Below are positions 51,710-60,968 of a DNA stretch of 64,000 bases, one piece after another. Numbering within the stretch: the stretch's first letter is position 1; every line of letters begins with the position of its first letter. The notes beneath the pieces are model-generated. The model was not told the origin of the DNA, made no database searches, and was given only the letters and a program-made list of their open reading frames with translations. This DNA comes from Bdellovibrionales bacterium (GTDB lineage Bacteria; Bdellovibrionota; UBA1018; CAIMNF01): contig JAFEAO010000005.1 of assembly GCA_018266375.1 (NCBI GenBank), positions 192,619-256,618 of the forward strand. The letters are read 5' to 3'. Made by a program: the position numbers and the translations under genes.

Positions 51710-53716
51710 CTACGAATTATAGGGATCAACGTCCACAACTAGATCGATCTCCAGCTCCAATGCCATTTTTTTAACGGCTTGCGTGGCCTTGAAGAGATCT
51801 TCCACCCGGGGAGCCTTGAAGTAGAGATCAAATCGGAACATGCGGTTGGCACGGAACAAAAGCGCCTCACTCGGGCCGAGCCAGCGATCTCGACTGCCGT
51901 CGTCCGTCATTGAACGAGCAAATTCGGCGATTTTTTCGACCGCCCGCTTTAGTGGGCGATCTTCTCGGCCCGAAAATCGGTAACGCACAAACCGGCTAAA
52001 CGGCGGGTAATGAAGCAACCGGCGCATTTCAAGCTCCGTCTCCCGGAACTCCAACACGCTCACTTCGCCATTGATGACTTTGAGAACCGGATGTTCAAGG
52101 TCGTAACCCTGCACCAGTACCTGGCCCGGGAGTTCGGCACGGCCTGCTCGGCCTGAAACTTGAACTAACGTCTGCAGCGCCCGCTCGCTTGAACGAAAGT
52201 CTGGAAATTTAAGAATCGAATCAACCGACACGACGACCACGCAAGTCACTTTCGGGAAATCGTGGCCCTTGACAAGCATCTGCGTCCCCACGAGAACATT
52301 TGCTTCGAGATTTTTAAAGCTTTCGATCACTTCTTCAAGCCGCTTTTGCGAAGTAATGATATCGCGATCGAGACGCGCGATCTTGGCTTCTCGAAGCACG
52401 CGACCCAAATCCTCTTCGAGTGACTCCGTACCCGAACCCATTCCGGTTAACTCATGACTTTTACATTGATCGCAATGGACCGGCACCTGTGCGCGCGTTC
52501 CGCATACGTGACACTTGAGTTCGCCCCGGCCTTGGTAATGAGTCATCGAAATCGAGCACTGATCGCATTCTTTGACCCAACCGCAATCCCGGCATATGAC
52601 AAACTGCGAAAACCCGCGACGGTTCAAAAATACGATGGTTTGTTCGCCGCGATCCACCGTCGCTTGTATCTCATCGATTGTTTTTTGAGCAAAAAGGGTT
52701 TTACTCATTTCTTCCGGGACGAGCCTCTCTTCACGCATCGAAATAAATTTCACAATCGGCATCTTGCTCGCGCTATGACGCTTCTCGAGTTTGGCATGAA
52801 GTATCTTCTTATCCTTCACTCGCTGGAGGGTTTCCAAACTCGGTGTAGCGCTACCCAAAATCACTGCGGCCTTAGCGAGTTTGCCGCGATAAAGCGCGAG
52901 ATCGCGCGCATGATAACGAAACCGCTCTTCCTGCTTGTAAGTCGCGTCGTGCTCTTCATCGACGATGATCACGCCTAGGTTTTGAATCGGCGAGAAAATC
53001 GCTGATCTCGCGCCAAGAATCACGCGCGCTTCACCATTTTTAGCCATAAGCCATTGATTTTGGCGCAAGCCTTCGGCCACCGCCGAGTGCCACAAGACAA
53101 TCTCGCGCCCGAGACCCGATTCAAACCGCTCGCGAAGTTGGGCGGTGAGCGCGATCTCGGGCACGAGAATCAAAACCGATTTTCCGGTTGCGAGTATTTT
53201 TTTCGCTATCTCGAGGTAGACCTCGGTTTTTCCGCTGCCTGTCACCCCTTCGAGCAAAAACGAGGACGAAGGATCACGGGTGATTTCTCCCATCATAAAA
53301 TCAAAAACCTTGGCTTGATCGGCGTTCAGGTCGCGAATGCGCGGGTTCATCGCGTATTTCGACTCCTTCGGTTTCTTGGACTTGAACTTTTTATTGATCT
53401 TGGGCGGGGACGCCACCAAGAACGCCTCGCCAACCGGATACTGATAATACTCGGCTGCGAATTTCGCGAGCTTTTGCACTTCCGGCGGAAGCGAAAACTC
53501 CTTGGACAAAACCTTGAGAACGGACTTGAGCTTTACTCCGGCAGGTACAACCGGTTCTTCGGCCGTGACTTCAAGCACAGACCCACAAAGCGTGACTCGC
53601 CCGAAAGGGACTTCGACCCAGTCGCCCGCAACGGGCATTTCGCTGCCCAGCTCCGGTTCATACCGATAATCAAAACCTTGATCTACGGGTCTAGGAATGG
53701 CGACTTTAACGTACAA
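51710..53716 (-). CDS. priA: Primosomal replication-restart helicase PriA
   Basis: PriA reloads the replisome at stalled forks. The 668-residue protein has the N-terminal DNA-binding domain, the Walker A motif GVTGSGKTEVY, DEEH Walker B, GSATPSLETL (motif III), and eight zinc-binding cysteines between the helicase lobes (CRDCGWVKECDQC and CHVCG, CDQC). The QVSGRAGRAELPG motif VI is intact. The start is a TTG at 53716, 11 bases inside the preceding gene. No better ATG is available before the conserved N-terminal strands. It is in a run with galU and the exported protein. Confidence 0.94.
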   Translation of the reverse strand: MYVKVAIPRPVDQGFDYRYEPELGSEMPVAGDWVEVPFGRVTLCGSVLEVTAEEPVVPAGVKLKSVLKVLSKEFSLPPEVQKLAKFAAEYYQYPVGEAFLVASPPKINKKFKSKKPKESKYAMNPRIRDLNADQAKVFDFMMGEITRDPSSSFLLEGVTGSGKTEVYLEIAKKILATGKSVLILVPEIALTAQLRERFESGLGREIVLWHSAVAEGLRQNQWLMAKNGEARVILGARSAIFSPIQNLGVIIVDEEHDATYKQEERFRYHARDLALYRGKLAKAAVILGSATPSLETLQRVKDKKILHAKLEKRHSASKMPIVKFISMREERLVPEEMSKTLFAQKTIDEIQATVDRGEQTIVFLNRRGFSQFVICRDCGWVKECDQCSISMTHYQGRGELKCHVCGTRAQVPVHCDQCKSHELTGMGSGTESLEEDLGRVLREAKIARLDRDIITSQKRLEEVIESFKNLEANVLVGTQMLVKGHDFPKVTCVVVVSVDSILKFPDFRSSERALQTLVQVSGRAGRAELPGQVLVQGYDLEHPVLKVINGEVSVLEFRETELEMRRLLHYPPFSRFVRYRFSGREDRPLKRAVEKIAEFARSMTDDGSRDRWLGPSEALLFRANRMFRFDLYFKAPRVEDLFKATQAVKKMALELEIDLVVDVDPYNS

Positions 53717-54404
53717 GATCCACCCAGTCTTTAACGCTATCGACCAGATTCCCTTGTGGCGGCACGAGGCTGGTGTTGTTCCACTTCACCGGCGCATTGA
53801 TCTTAAATCCTTTAAGAGTGTACTGAAACTTATCTTGACCGCGTTCTTTGATGAGAATCACCCGCGGAAACCGCGCCTGATCTTTTACGAGAAGTTCGTT
53901 CTTTTTGTCGTCGATATAACCGGACCATACGAACTGATCTTTTTGAATGCGAATCTCATGATCGGAATCGCCCCAGGCCCAAGAAATCCTTTCACCGTCA
54001 CGAACTAACTTCGGCTCGGTCTTGTCGGTCGGCCATACATCGTGTTGCTGGAGTGCTTCGCGAAAACGATATTGGCTCGGATCGATCCCGATCTCGATCC
54101 ACGCTTGACCCAATCCTTGAAGTTCGGACAATTTACCGAACTTCGATGACGACAGTACGCCGACGTCATCGGTCAACACCGACCAAAAGCGACCTCCGAT
54201 GAAATCCAAACGCAAGGTTTCACGAAAATGAGCGTTCCGCTGAATATCCAAGACCTCACCCACCAACTCCAAAGCCTTCAAGCCTTCGCGACTCTTCAAC
54301 ACTCGATCCAAGATAAATTGCGGAGGCGGAATGTAAGCCAAAGCCGAAGTAACGGTGAAAATCCCGGCGCAGAAGATCCAACTGAGCAGAGCGATTGATT
54401 TCAT
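53706..54404 (-). CDS. Exported hypothetical protein
   Basis: A signal peptide (residues 1-23, ending ALA) precedes a mature domain of about 209 residues made of antiparallel beta strands (FRETLRLDFIGGRFWSVL, SWAWGDSDHEIRI, KFQYTLKGFKI). It has a single cysteine in the signal and no lipobox, so it is probably a soluble periplasmic protein. The pattern is reminiscent of LolA/outer-membrane lipoprotein-sorting-like folds, but I cannot support that. It begins two bases after galU and overlaps priA by 11 bases. Confidence 0.65.
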   Translation of the reverse strand: MKSIALLSWIFCAGIFTVTSALAYIPPPQFILDRVLKSREGLKALELVGEVLDIQRNAHFRETLRLDFIGGRFWSVLTDDVGVLSSSKFGKLSELQGLGQAWIEIGIDPSQYRFREALQQHDVWPTDKTEPKLVRDGERISWAWGDSDHEIRIQKDQFVWSGYIDDKKNELLVKDQARFPRVILIKERGQDKFQYTLKGFKINAPVKWNNTSLVPPQGNLVDSVKDWVDLVR

Positions 54405-54406
54405 TC

Positions 54407-55291
54407 TTACCCCTTAATGTGTTTTTTCATGATGGCCATGAGGCCATCATGTAACTCCGGTCTGCGCAAACCAAAGGTCAGCGTCGCATCCAGATAGCCC
54501 AAGCGATCACCGGTGTCGTAGCGGTCACCATCAAAACGGTGAGCGAGCAATCCCTCGTTTTCGGCCAAAGTCAAAAGCGCGTCCGTAAATTGAATCTCGC
54601 CGTTTTTGCTCGAGCGGGTATTACGGATGTATTCAAAAATTTTAGGGATGACGACGTAGCGACCCGGGATCGCGAAACGAGATGGCGCCTCGCTCAGCTT
54701 CGGTTTCTCGATCATTTTGGTGACTTTGATCGTACGGCCGTCTTTGGAATCCGGAATCGGATTGCCCGCGACGATTCCGTATTTAGAAACGTCGTTCTCC
54801 GGTACTTCCATCACGCCCACTACGCTCAAGCCGTGGCTCGAGTAAACGTCCATGATCTGCTTCGTGCACGGAACTTTGGAATCAATGAGGTCATCGCCCA
54901 GGAGAACGGCAAACGTATCGTCACCGATGACTTTTTGAGCGCAGCCCACGGCATGACCCAAACCCGCCGGTTCCTTTTGGTACACGCAAATAATGTTGCA
55001 GCTCTCCGCGATTTTTTTGATCGATTTCGCTAAGTCTTCTTTACCGGTCTTCATTAGACGGTCTTCGAGCTCGTAGTTGTGATCGAAATAACGCTCGATA
55101 TCTTCTTTGTGGCGCGCAGTGATGAGTACGATATCCTCAATCCCGCTGTTCACCGCCTCTTCGACGATGTAGTGGATCATCGGTTTATCGATGATCGGGA
55201 TCATCTCCTTCGGCACGGCTTTCGTGACCGGGAGAAAACGAGTCCCCAACCCTGCTGCGGGGATGACCGCTTTCGTAATTTTGGGTTTCAT
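54407..55291 (-). CDS. galU: UTP--glucose-1-phosphate uridylyltransferase
   Basis: GalU makes UDP-glucose from UTP and glucose-1-phosphate for envelope polysaccharides. The 294-residue protein has the nucleotide-binding loop PAAGLGTRFLPVTKAVPKEM, the PMIHYIVEEAVNSGI helix, the VLLGDDLI metal strand and the IEKP...SRFAIPGRY block, all typical of GalU. No key residue is missing. It heads the galU / exported protein / priA / CFI-box run and is divergent from the outer-membrane protein at 55331 (39 bases apart). Confidence 0.95.
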   Translation of the reverse strand: MKPKITKAVIPAAGLGTRFLPVTKAVPKEMIPIIDKPMIHYIVEEAVNSGIEDIVLITARHKEDIERYFDHNYELEDRLMKTGKEDLAKSIKKIAESCNIICVYQKEPAGLGHAVGCAQKVIGDDTFAVLLGDDLIDSKVPCTKQIMDVYSSHGLSVVGVMEVPENDVSKYGIVAGNPIPDSKDGRTIKVTKMIEKPKLSEAPSRFAIPGRYVVIPKIFEYIRNTRSSKNGEIQFTDALLTLAENEGLLAHRFDGDRYDTGDRLGYLDATLTFGLRRPELHDGLMAIMKKHIKG

Positions 55292-55330
55292 ATTGATAAG
55301 ATAACCTATCGGAGTAAACTCAGGAACGAC

Positions 55331-56170
55331 ATGATGAAAAATCTTTTGACTCCCCTGGTTATTTTTCTCGGAATTGGATTATTTGGGACGGCTTTCGCGG
55401 TTGAGTATCAAAGTCCGCGCACCCTTGCACTGGGTGGGGCCGGGCGCGGCGCTCCGCTTCTGACGGATGCGATCTATTTGAATCCATCCTACTCATCGTT
55501 TGTCACTTCTTACTCGCTTGCCGGTTCTTACCTTTGGTTCGATCAAGGCCGGAACTACAATCTTTCGGTTCAAGATTCGCGCACTGAAATGTTTCAAGCA
55601 GGCTTGGGCTATACCAAGCGCGAGGGAAGCCGTGCGATCAATATCGGTGCCAGCAAAAACGTCGTTGATCGTTTGGGCGTCGGGATCGGTACGAAGTTCG
55701 TGATCGACGATGCAACCAACGACACTTCGAGCAGCTTACTCATTTCTTCGAGCTTCATCGCGACCGAGTGGATGTACTCGTCCCTCGTTATCGATAATTT
55801 GTTCGAAAGTGATTCCGGAAAGGCAAAAGGCCTCTACCGCAATTTTTATCTCGGATTCAAATTCATTCCGACTAAAGAAGTGCAAATTTACGTCGACCCG
55901 GTCTATACCCCGAGCTGGCCGTACGGCAACAAAGCCGGTTTCAGCGCGGGAATCGAGTTCGCGCTCATGGCGGATTTCTACCTCCGCACTGGAAAATTCG
56001 TCGACGCTGAAGTCGCTTATCTCAACACTCGCGGCAACGGCTGGGGTATAGGGGTCGGCTGGCTTGGGCCGAAAGTGGATTTCGAATTCGCGCTCCACCG
56101 CGTGAGCTCAAACCAACTAGGAACTGGCTACCACAGCGCTCACACCGCCTCGATGACGATTTTCTTTTAA
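55331..56170 (+). CDS. Predicted outer-membrane porin-like protein
   Basis: The open frame runs further upstream into galU, but I start it at ATG 55331, which has AGGA five bases upstream and begins a signal peptide ending AFA. The 279-residue product has about twelve short alternating strands (LGGAGRGAP, SLAGSYLWFDQGRNYNLSV, VGIGTKFVIDD, AGFSAGIEFALMADFYL) and ends MTIFF, a classic barrel C-terminus. The opening RTLALGGAGRGAPLLTDAIYLNPS resembles the FadL/PorV style (ALGGA...GDADAxxxNPA). It may therefore be a hydrophobic-compound porin or PorV-like protein, which is inference. Confidence 0.7.
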   Translation: MMKNLLTPLVIFLGIGLFGTAFAVEYQSPRTLALGGAGRGAPLLTDAIYLNPSYSSFVTSYSLAGSYLWFDQGRNYNLSVQDSRTEMFQAGLGYTKREGSRAINIGASKNVVDRLGVGIGTKFVIDDATNDTSSSLLISSSFIATEWMYSSLVIDNLFESDSGKAKGLYRNFYLGFKFIPTKEVQIYVDPVYTPSWPYGNKAGFSAGIEFALMADFYLRTGKFVDAEVAYLNTRGNGWGIGVGWLGPKVDFEFALHRVSSNQLGTGYHSAHTASMTIFF

Positions 56171-56187
56171 TCTCGGCCTATGCCTGC

Positions 56188-57180
56188 TTAGTAGAACGAA
56201 TCCCACCGGGTTTGGAATAATCTTTCGAGAAGATCGAGATGCTCTTGGAGTTTCGGGTAATCCCGGGAGGTTCCACTTTGGAGTTCTTCAGTAAGCCTCG
56301 AGGCAATTTCAACGTAACCTTCAAGCCAACCGAGCCCGTGAAACGGGCTTTGTTGAGAACCGAGCTGGGCATCCTTACGAGTGACGATCCGGCGGTCTCT
56401 TCCCGCACCGACGACAATCTCGTCCGGAGATAAAAAATTCCAACTCGCAGCACCGCCGGTTCCCAGCACGTTCATTTCGAATTGGTTTGTCGCTCCGTGA
56501 ACAGTCTTTGAAACCGAACCAAGCGCCCTCCCCTGCGGAAACCGAACCACCAGATTTAAGTGAGTGTCCCGATGAGGAGATTCAGCGTTGGCAAAACTGC
56601 GCACGCCTTCGATGCTCACAGGCTTCGACCCCATGAGATAAGCTGCCGCATCGATAAAGTGAGTTCCCAAGTCTAACAAAGTGTCGTATTCGCCAGCAAG
56701 CGCCTTGTCGTCTTTCCAAGTTTTAGAAGACGACGGCTCCAGCGCCCGCGCAGCCGACGAGGACTGCCAGTAGCGGGATTCAATCGCGATCACATCGCCC
56801 AACTCTTTGCGCTCAATCATCGACCGAATGTGCTGGATGCCCCAGGACATCCGATAACCGTGACAAATCGCGACCGGGATCCTCACCGCTCGAATTTTTT
56901 TAAGTTGTTCCGGATTCACACACGCGGGCTTCTCGCACAATACGGCATTAAATCCCGCCGTTTCCGCGTCGATGATTGCCTGAGTGTGAAGTGCATGAGG
57001 ATTTGCGATACAGAGGATGGATTTACCTCCCGTGCGCTTTACCGCGTGGAGGTCGACACCTCTCTCTAACCCGATCGCAGGCTGGAGACGCAATCCCGGA
57101 TTTTGAATCGCGAGCATGGCAAGACTCTTTTCAATGGCTTGACCGGCCCGGCCTTTTCCTAAAATATATGGAGTCATCAT
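56188..57180 (-). CDS. Gfo/Idh/MocA-family NAD(P)-dependent oxidoreductase
   Basis: The 330-residue product has an N-terminal Rossmann fold starting ILGKGRAGQAI and the family's catalytic EKP motif (CEKPACVN) at about residue 94. A beta-sheet substrate domain follows. The helix DLGTHFIDAAAYLM corresponds to the conserved (G/D)xxxHxxD catalytic segment with His and Asp. Substrates in this family vary (sugars, biliverdin, scyllo-inositol); none can be named here. It is two bases downstream of the ABC ATPase gene, which makes it the last of a seven-gene run, and may act on what that importer brings in. Confidence 0.85.
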   Translation of the reverse strand: MMTPYILGKGRAGQAIEKSLAMLAIQNPGLRLQPAIGLERGVDLHAVKRTGGKSILCIANPHALHTQAIIDAETAGFNAVLCEKPACVNPEQLKKIRAVRIPVAICHGYRMSWGIQHIRSMIERKELGDVIAIESRYWQSSSAARALEPSSSKTWKDDKALAGEYDTLLDLGTHFIDAAAYLMGSKPVSIEGVRSFANAESPHRDTHLNLVVRFPQGRALGSVSKTVHGATNQFEMNVLGTGGAASWNFLSPDEIVVGAGRDRRIVTRKDAQLGSQQSPFHGLGWLEGYVEIASRLTEELQSGTSRDYPKLQEHLDLLERLFQTRWDSFY

Positions 57181-57182
57181 AA

Positions 57183-57929
57183 TTAAAATCCTTGCAATCC
57201 CGGGTAAACCCGCTCGACAAGCGCATGAATCGAAGCAGCTCCGCCCTGGTGCAGGCTCACTTGCCCGGTGCGCTCAAAAAGCAAGATGGAATTCGAAATC
57301 CCGGCCAAAAACCTGATATCGTGCGCGCTCAGCCAAATGCACATGTCTTCGACGATCGAACTCTTTAAAACCGACGCCACCTGAATCAAGCGATCCAGAT
57401 CGAGCTTCGAACAGGTTTCATCCAAAAGTAACAGTTTCGGTTTTTGAATCAATCCGCGCGCGATCATCACCCATTGCTTCTCGCCGTCACTCAAGGCCTG
57501 AACCGAGCGATTGAGCTGATCCGTGAGTCCCATAGCCTCGATGACAAGTGCAATTCGCGTTCGCTCCGCGCTTCCGAGTTCCAAATGAATGCCTCCTTTA
57601 GACACAGCGGCCGCCATTTCAAAATATTCGCGGAGAGAAACATGGAACGGAGATTGAAAATCGCTACCGAGGTAGAGCACGTTGCGAACCCAGTCACTTC
57701 CGACCTTAGAGAGATCGACCGTTTCGCCACCCATCCAAACAAAGCCGGTCCGCTGCGAAGGCGTGAGGAGCCCTGCCAAACCCTTCATCAAACTTGTCTT
57801 GCCCGAACCATTCGGTCCATAGAGACCAATCAGCGAACGCGGCGCCAAAATCAGCTCGCCTTCAAGCTTTACTCCCGGGCTTGAACGCTGGACTTTCAAT
57901 TCCATGATCCGCATGAGGCCGTGGTTCAT
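57183..57929 (-). CDS. ABC transporter ATPase, BtuD/FecE type
   Basis: This is the nucleotide-binding subunit of a type II ABC importer. Walker A GPNGSGKTS, Q-loop YLGSDFQSP, signature LSDGE, Walker B LLLDE and the H-loop WLSAHD are visible; the D-loop reads TCSKLD. The 248-residue length is typical. It overlaps the permease gene by four bases. An alternate ATG occurs a few residues in (MRIMEL). Confidence 0.9.
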   Translation of the reverse strand: MNHGLMRIMELKVQRSSPGVKLEGELILAPRSLIGLYGPNGSGKTSLMKGLAGLLTPSQRTGFVWMGGETVDLSKVGSDWVRNVLYLGSDFQSPFHVSLREYFEMAAAVSKGGIHLELGSAERTRIALVIEAMGLTDQLNRSVQALSDGEKQWVMIARGLIQKPKLLLLDETCSKLDLDRLIQVASVLKSSIVEDMCIWLSAHDIRFLAGISNSILLFERTGQVSLHQGGAASIHALVERVYPGLQGF

Positions 57930-58882
57930 TGATCCACCTCATGGCGTTGACGTCGATAGATTAAAATAAACATCGGCGCGCCCACAAGCGCAGTCACTGC
58001 CCCTACCGGTAGCTCGTGCGGGTCACTCACTACGCGCGCCAATGTGTCGCTGATAATAAGGACAATTGCGCCCCAAACGTAAACCATGGGGAGAACACGG
58101 GAATGAATCGAGGTCCCAAGCTTTCGACGGACCACGTGCGGGATAATGAGCCCTAAAAACCCAATGACACCCGCAGCACTCACGCAAAAGCCGATCAATA
58201 CTGAAAGCAATAACACCGATGCTCTTAGAGTCATGTCGAGCGACACGCCGAAGCTCGGCACGCCGTCGATACCCATCAAAAACGCATCCAAACGACGGGC
58301 AAAATAAATAAAATATCCGAGTACGGTCAAAGAGAGCACCAGGATCACGATTGCCGGGACCAAGCTCACGCGTGAAAGATCTCCGAGCAGCCAAAAATTG
58401 ATGGACTGCACGCCGAGCGGATCCGCAAGCGCCATCCAAATCGCAAGCATACTCGCGCAAGTCAGGCTCAGCATCACTCCTGTTAAAATCAACGACTCCG
58501 ACGAATGTCCGCGTCCCGACGAAATTTTAAAGAGTGCCCACACGACTGCGACGGAACCGATCATGCCGCCCGCGTTGATGCCGGCTAAACTAAAATGTAA
58601 TCCGAGCGATGAAAACACCGCGGCTCCGAGTGCCGCGCCCGAGGCCACGCCCAAGGTGTAGGGCTCCGCGAGTGGATTACCTAAAACGGTTTGCATGACC
58701 GAGCCAGAGAGCGCAAGTGCCCCACCGATCCCGATCGCCAAAATCAATCGCGGAATCCGAAGCTCAGTCAGAATGAGCTTGGCGTTTGCAAAATCCAAAC
58801 GGAGGAAAAGAGAAAGCGCCATCACTACAACGAGAACAATCAGCGTAGTGAGAAACTGCCGACGAGGCAGGCAGGTGCGCAT
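57926..58882 (-). CDS. ABC transporter permease, BtuC/FecCD family
   Basis: The 318-residue protein has about ten predicted membrane segments. FecCD/BtuC signatures are visible: SGSVMQTVLGNPLAEPYTLGVASGA (split over about residues 59-83), and GFLGLIIPHVVRR in the coupling region. It would form the homodimeric channel for cobalamin or ferric chelates. It starts four bases after the substrate-binding gene. Confidence 0.9.
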   Translation of the reverse strand: MRTCLPRRQFLTTLIVLVVVMALSLFLRLDFANAKLILTELRIPRLILAIGIGGALALSGSVMQTVLGNPLAEPYTLGVASGAALGAAVFSSLGLHFSLAGINAGGMIGSVAVVWALFKISSGRGHSSESLILTGVMLSLTCASMLAIWMALADPLGVQSINFWLLGDLSRVSLVPAIVILVLSLTVLGYFIYFARRLDAFLMGIDGVPSFGVSLDMTLRASVLLLSVLIGFCVSAAGVIGFLGLIIPHVVRRKLGTSIHSRVLPMVYVWGAIVLIISDTLARVVSDPHELPVGAVTALVGAPMFILIYRRQRHEVDQ

Positions 58883-58886
58883 GGAT

Positions 58887-59705
58887 TTATTTTAACTTTT
58901 TTAATGCATTTAACAACCGCATTGAGCAACGGGCGAAATCATCGCCCTTGACCACGCGGACGTGACCGTCTTTCACGGCCTTCAGGGAGTCGAGGCGTTC
59001 CCATTCACGTCGGGATTTTTCAAACTGGAGCGGTTCCCCGTTAAGGTCCAAGATCCAAATTTGGTCCGGATTGAGTTTCATCACGGCTTCGCGACTGACC
59101 TTGGGATAATCCTGCGCCAGATCTTCAAAAATATTATTGAGGCCGACCCGTTTCAAGGCAGTGGTCATGAAGCTTCCGCCGCCAATAGTCACGAGAGGAC
59201 GGGACTGAAGCTCCAAAAAGACCGATGCTGTCGTCGCACCTGGCTCGAGCGCTCGAACTTCAAAATCCCAACGGTCCCGGGTCTTCTTGGCAAGCTTCTC
59301 TTCGCCCAGCGCCTTTCCCAAGGCGGCGACCCATTCCCCCATCCCGTCAAAGGATTCTTTCTTTAAGACCGTCACCGGAAGCTTTAGGCGTTTGAGCTTC
59401 TCGATCTGGTCTGGTCGATTTGAACCTTCAACGGCAATCACCAAGTCCGGCTTCAGCTTCACCACTTCTTCGACCTGAATTTGAGGATACGGGCCGACCG
59501 TCTTTACCTTTGAAACGTAATGAGGATAGTTGCTGAACTCGCTCACGCCGATCAATCGCTTGGCAGTTTCTCTCTCGCCCAAGATCTCGGCGACCCACTC
59601 GGCCACCACCGGCGAAAGCGTTACTACGCGTTGAGGGGAGGCATGCGCACTCACCGAAGCGCCGGTCGCGATTAACAATGCACATGCGATCAAACTGCGA
59701 ATCAT
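58887..59705 (-). CDS. Periplasmic substrate-binding protein, BtuF-like
   Basis: The 272-residue protein has a cleavable signal (ending AHA) and the helical-backbone binding-protein fold. VVTLSPVVAEWVAEI at the start of the mature domain, GVSEFSNYP near residue 53 (compare GVSSYSDYP of BtuF) and KLKPDLVIA are the clearest signatures. This favours cobalamin over iron chelates, but the family is hard to separate by eye. No lipobox is present. It overlaps lgt by four bases. I see no cobalamin riboswitch in front of the operon. Confidence 0.85.
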   Translation of the reverse strand: MIRSLIACALLIATGASVSAHASPQRVVTLSPVVAEWVAEILGERETAKRLIGVSEFSNYPHYVSKVKTVGPYPQIQVEEVVKLKPDLVIAVEGSNRPDQIEKLKRLKLPVTVLKKESFDGMGEWVAALGKALGEEKLAKKTRDRWDFEVRALEPGATTASVFLELQSRPLVTIGGGSFMTTALKRVGLNNIFEDLAQDYPKVSREAVMKLNPDQIWILDLNGEPLQFEKSRREWERLDSLKAVKDGHVRVVKGDDFARCSMRLLNALKKLK

Positions 59706-60484
59706 GCCTTCACCTGCTTTGCGCGCTTTATGAACAAATAAAGGGTGCCGAGAAACACAAAAATCGAGATAAACTGGCTTGTTGAGAGGACGTCTTGAAT
59801 CACGAAACCGCGAATGACGTCACCACGGAACATCTCAACAATGCTGCGGATGATCGGATAGATCATGAAGTACGTGATACTGACCTGACCGTCGAATTTT
59901 TTGTGTTTAAAGAGATAAATAAGTCCCGCAAAAAGAATAAACAGAGATACGGACTCATAGAGCTGCACCGGATGAAGCGGAATTCCGCGTAAAGACGCGT
60001 CCACGAGTTCGGAGTTAAATTTCATTCCCCAGGGTTCGTCGGTTGGACGACCGTAACAACAGCCGGCCGCAAAACAACCGACGCGGCCGAAAGCATGGGC
60101 AACGACCACACCCGGAGCGAGGATGTCGCTCATTTTCCAGGCTGGCAAATCGTGTTTCTTGAAAAAGTAGACGGCAAACGCGGTCGCCGAGATCAAGCCG
60201 CCAAAGAAAACAAGACCGCCCTCCCACACTTTAAACATGTCCATGGGCGACGCCATGAACTCGCTCCAGCGGGTGATGATATAGAGCATGCGCGCACCCA
60301 CGAAGCCCCACATAAGGAGCCAGAATGCGAGATCGGCGACGAGATCCGGGTTAACCCCGCCGCGGGCCGCAAGTTTGCGCACGGTATAGATTCCGCTTAA
60401 AAAACCAAGCGCGATCATGAGCCCATAACTGTGGAGTGGGAACGAGAAGGAACCGAAATTAATTTCGAACAGAATCGGGTGCAT
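59702..60484 (-). CDS. lgt: Prolipoprotein diacylglyceryl transferase
   Basis: Lgt attaches diacylglycerol to the lipobox cysteine of prolipoproteins. The 260-residue protein has seven predicted membrane segments, an N-terminal SYGLMIALGF helix, the GGLVFFGG element, and the signature GRVGCFAAGCCYGRPT with the essential arginine and asparagine-like positions. A C-terminal P(I/V)xLYE-like VQLYES follows. It overlaps lspA by 26 bases. This pairing is notable given the giant lipoproteins encoded nearby. Confidence 0.95.
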   Translation of the reverse strand: MHPILFEINFGSFSFPLHSYGLMIALGFLSGIYTVRKLAARGGVNPDLVADLAFWLLMWGFVGARMLYIITRWSEFMASPMDMFKVWEGGLVFFGGLISATAFAVYFFKKHDLPAWKMSDILAPGVVVAHAFGRVGCFAAGCCYGRPTDEPWGMKFNSELVDASLRGIPLHPVQLYESVSLFILFAGLIYLFKHKKFDGQVSITYFMIYPIIRSIVEMFRGDVIRGFVIQDVLSTSQFISIFVFLGTLYLFIKRAKQVKA

Positions 60485-60968
60485 GGATGGGCTCCTTCTT
60501 TGTGACGATCGTCGATAAAAGCAGGATCGTCACGCCGATGCAAATCGCGGTATCGGCAACGTTGAAAGCCGGGAAGTAATAAGAATTTGAATAATGGAAA
60601 TCAAGGAAATCGACGACGTAGCCCAGGCGCACGCGGTCGATCAAGTTACCGATCGCACCGCCGGAGACAAGACCGAGCGCCATCGCGCGCCATTTCGCAG
60701 TTTGCGGCAGATCCCGGTACAAAAACCCAAGAACCACCATCGCGACGATCGGCACGATCAAAAAGAACGGCACTCGGAATGACGGGTTAGCCGCCGCCAA
60801 GAACCCGAATGCGGCGCCGGTGTTACGAACATACGTCAGGCTAAAAAAATCGCGAATCATCACCATCGATTCTCCGTAATCGAAATGATTCAAAACGATA
60901 TATTTGGTCCACTGATCGACGATGATAACGAATAAAATCGAGAGGAAGAAGCCAAGAGCTTTTACCAA
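60459..60968 (-). CDS. lspA: Lipoprotein signal peptidase (signal peptidase II)
   Basis: LspA cleaves prolipoprotein signal peptides after Lgt has acted. The 169-residue protein has four membrane segments. It contains the catalytic aspartates in GNLIDRVRLGYVVDFLDFHY and FPAFNVADTAIC, and the N-terminal DQWTKYIV motif. It is encoded directly after the winged-helix protein (7 base overlap) and before lgt. Confidence 0.95.
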   Translation of the reverse strand: MVKALGFFLSILFVIIVDQWTKYIVLNHFDYGESMVMIRDFFSLTYVRNTGAAFGFLAAANPSFRVPFFLIVPIVAMVVLGFLYRDLPQTAKWRAMALGLVSGGAIGNLIDRVRLGYVVDFLDFHYSNSYYFPAFNVADTAICIGVTILLLSTIVTKKEPIHAPDSVRN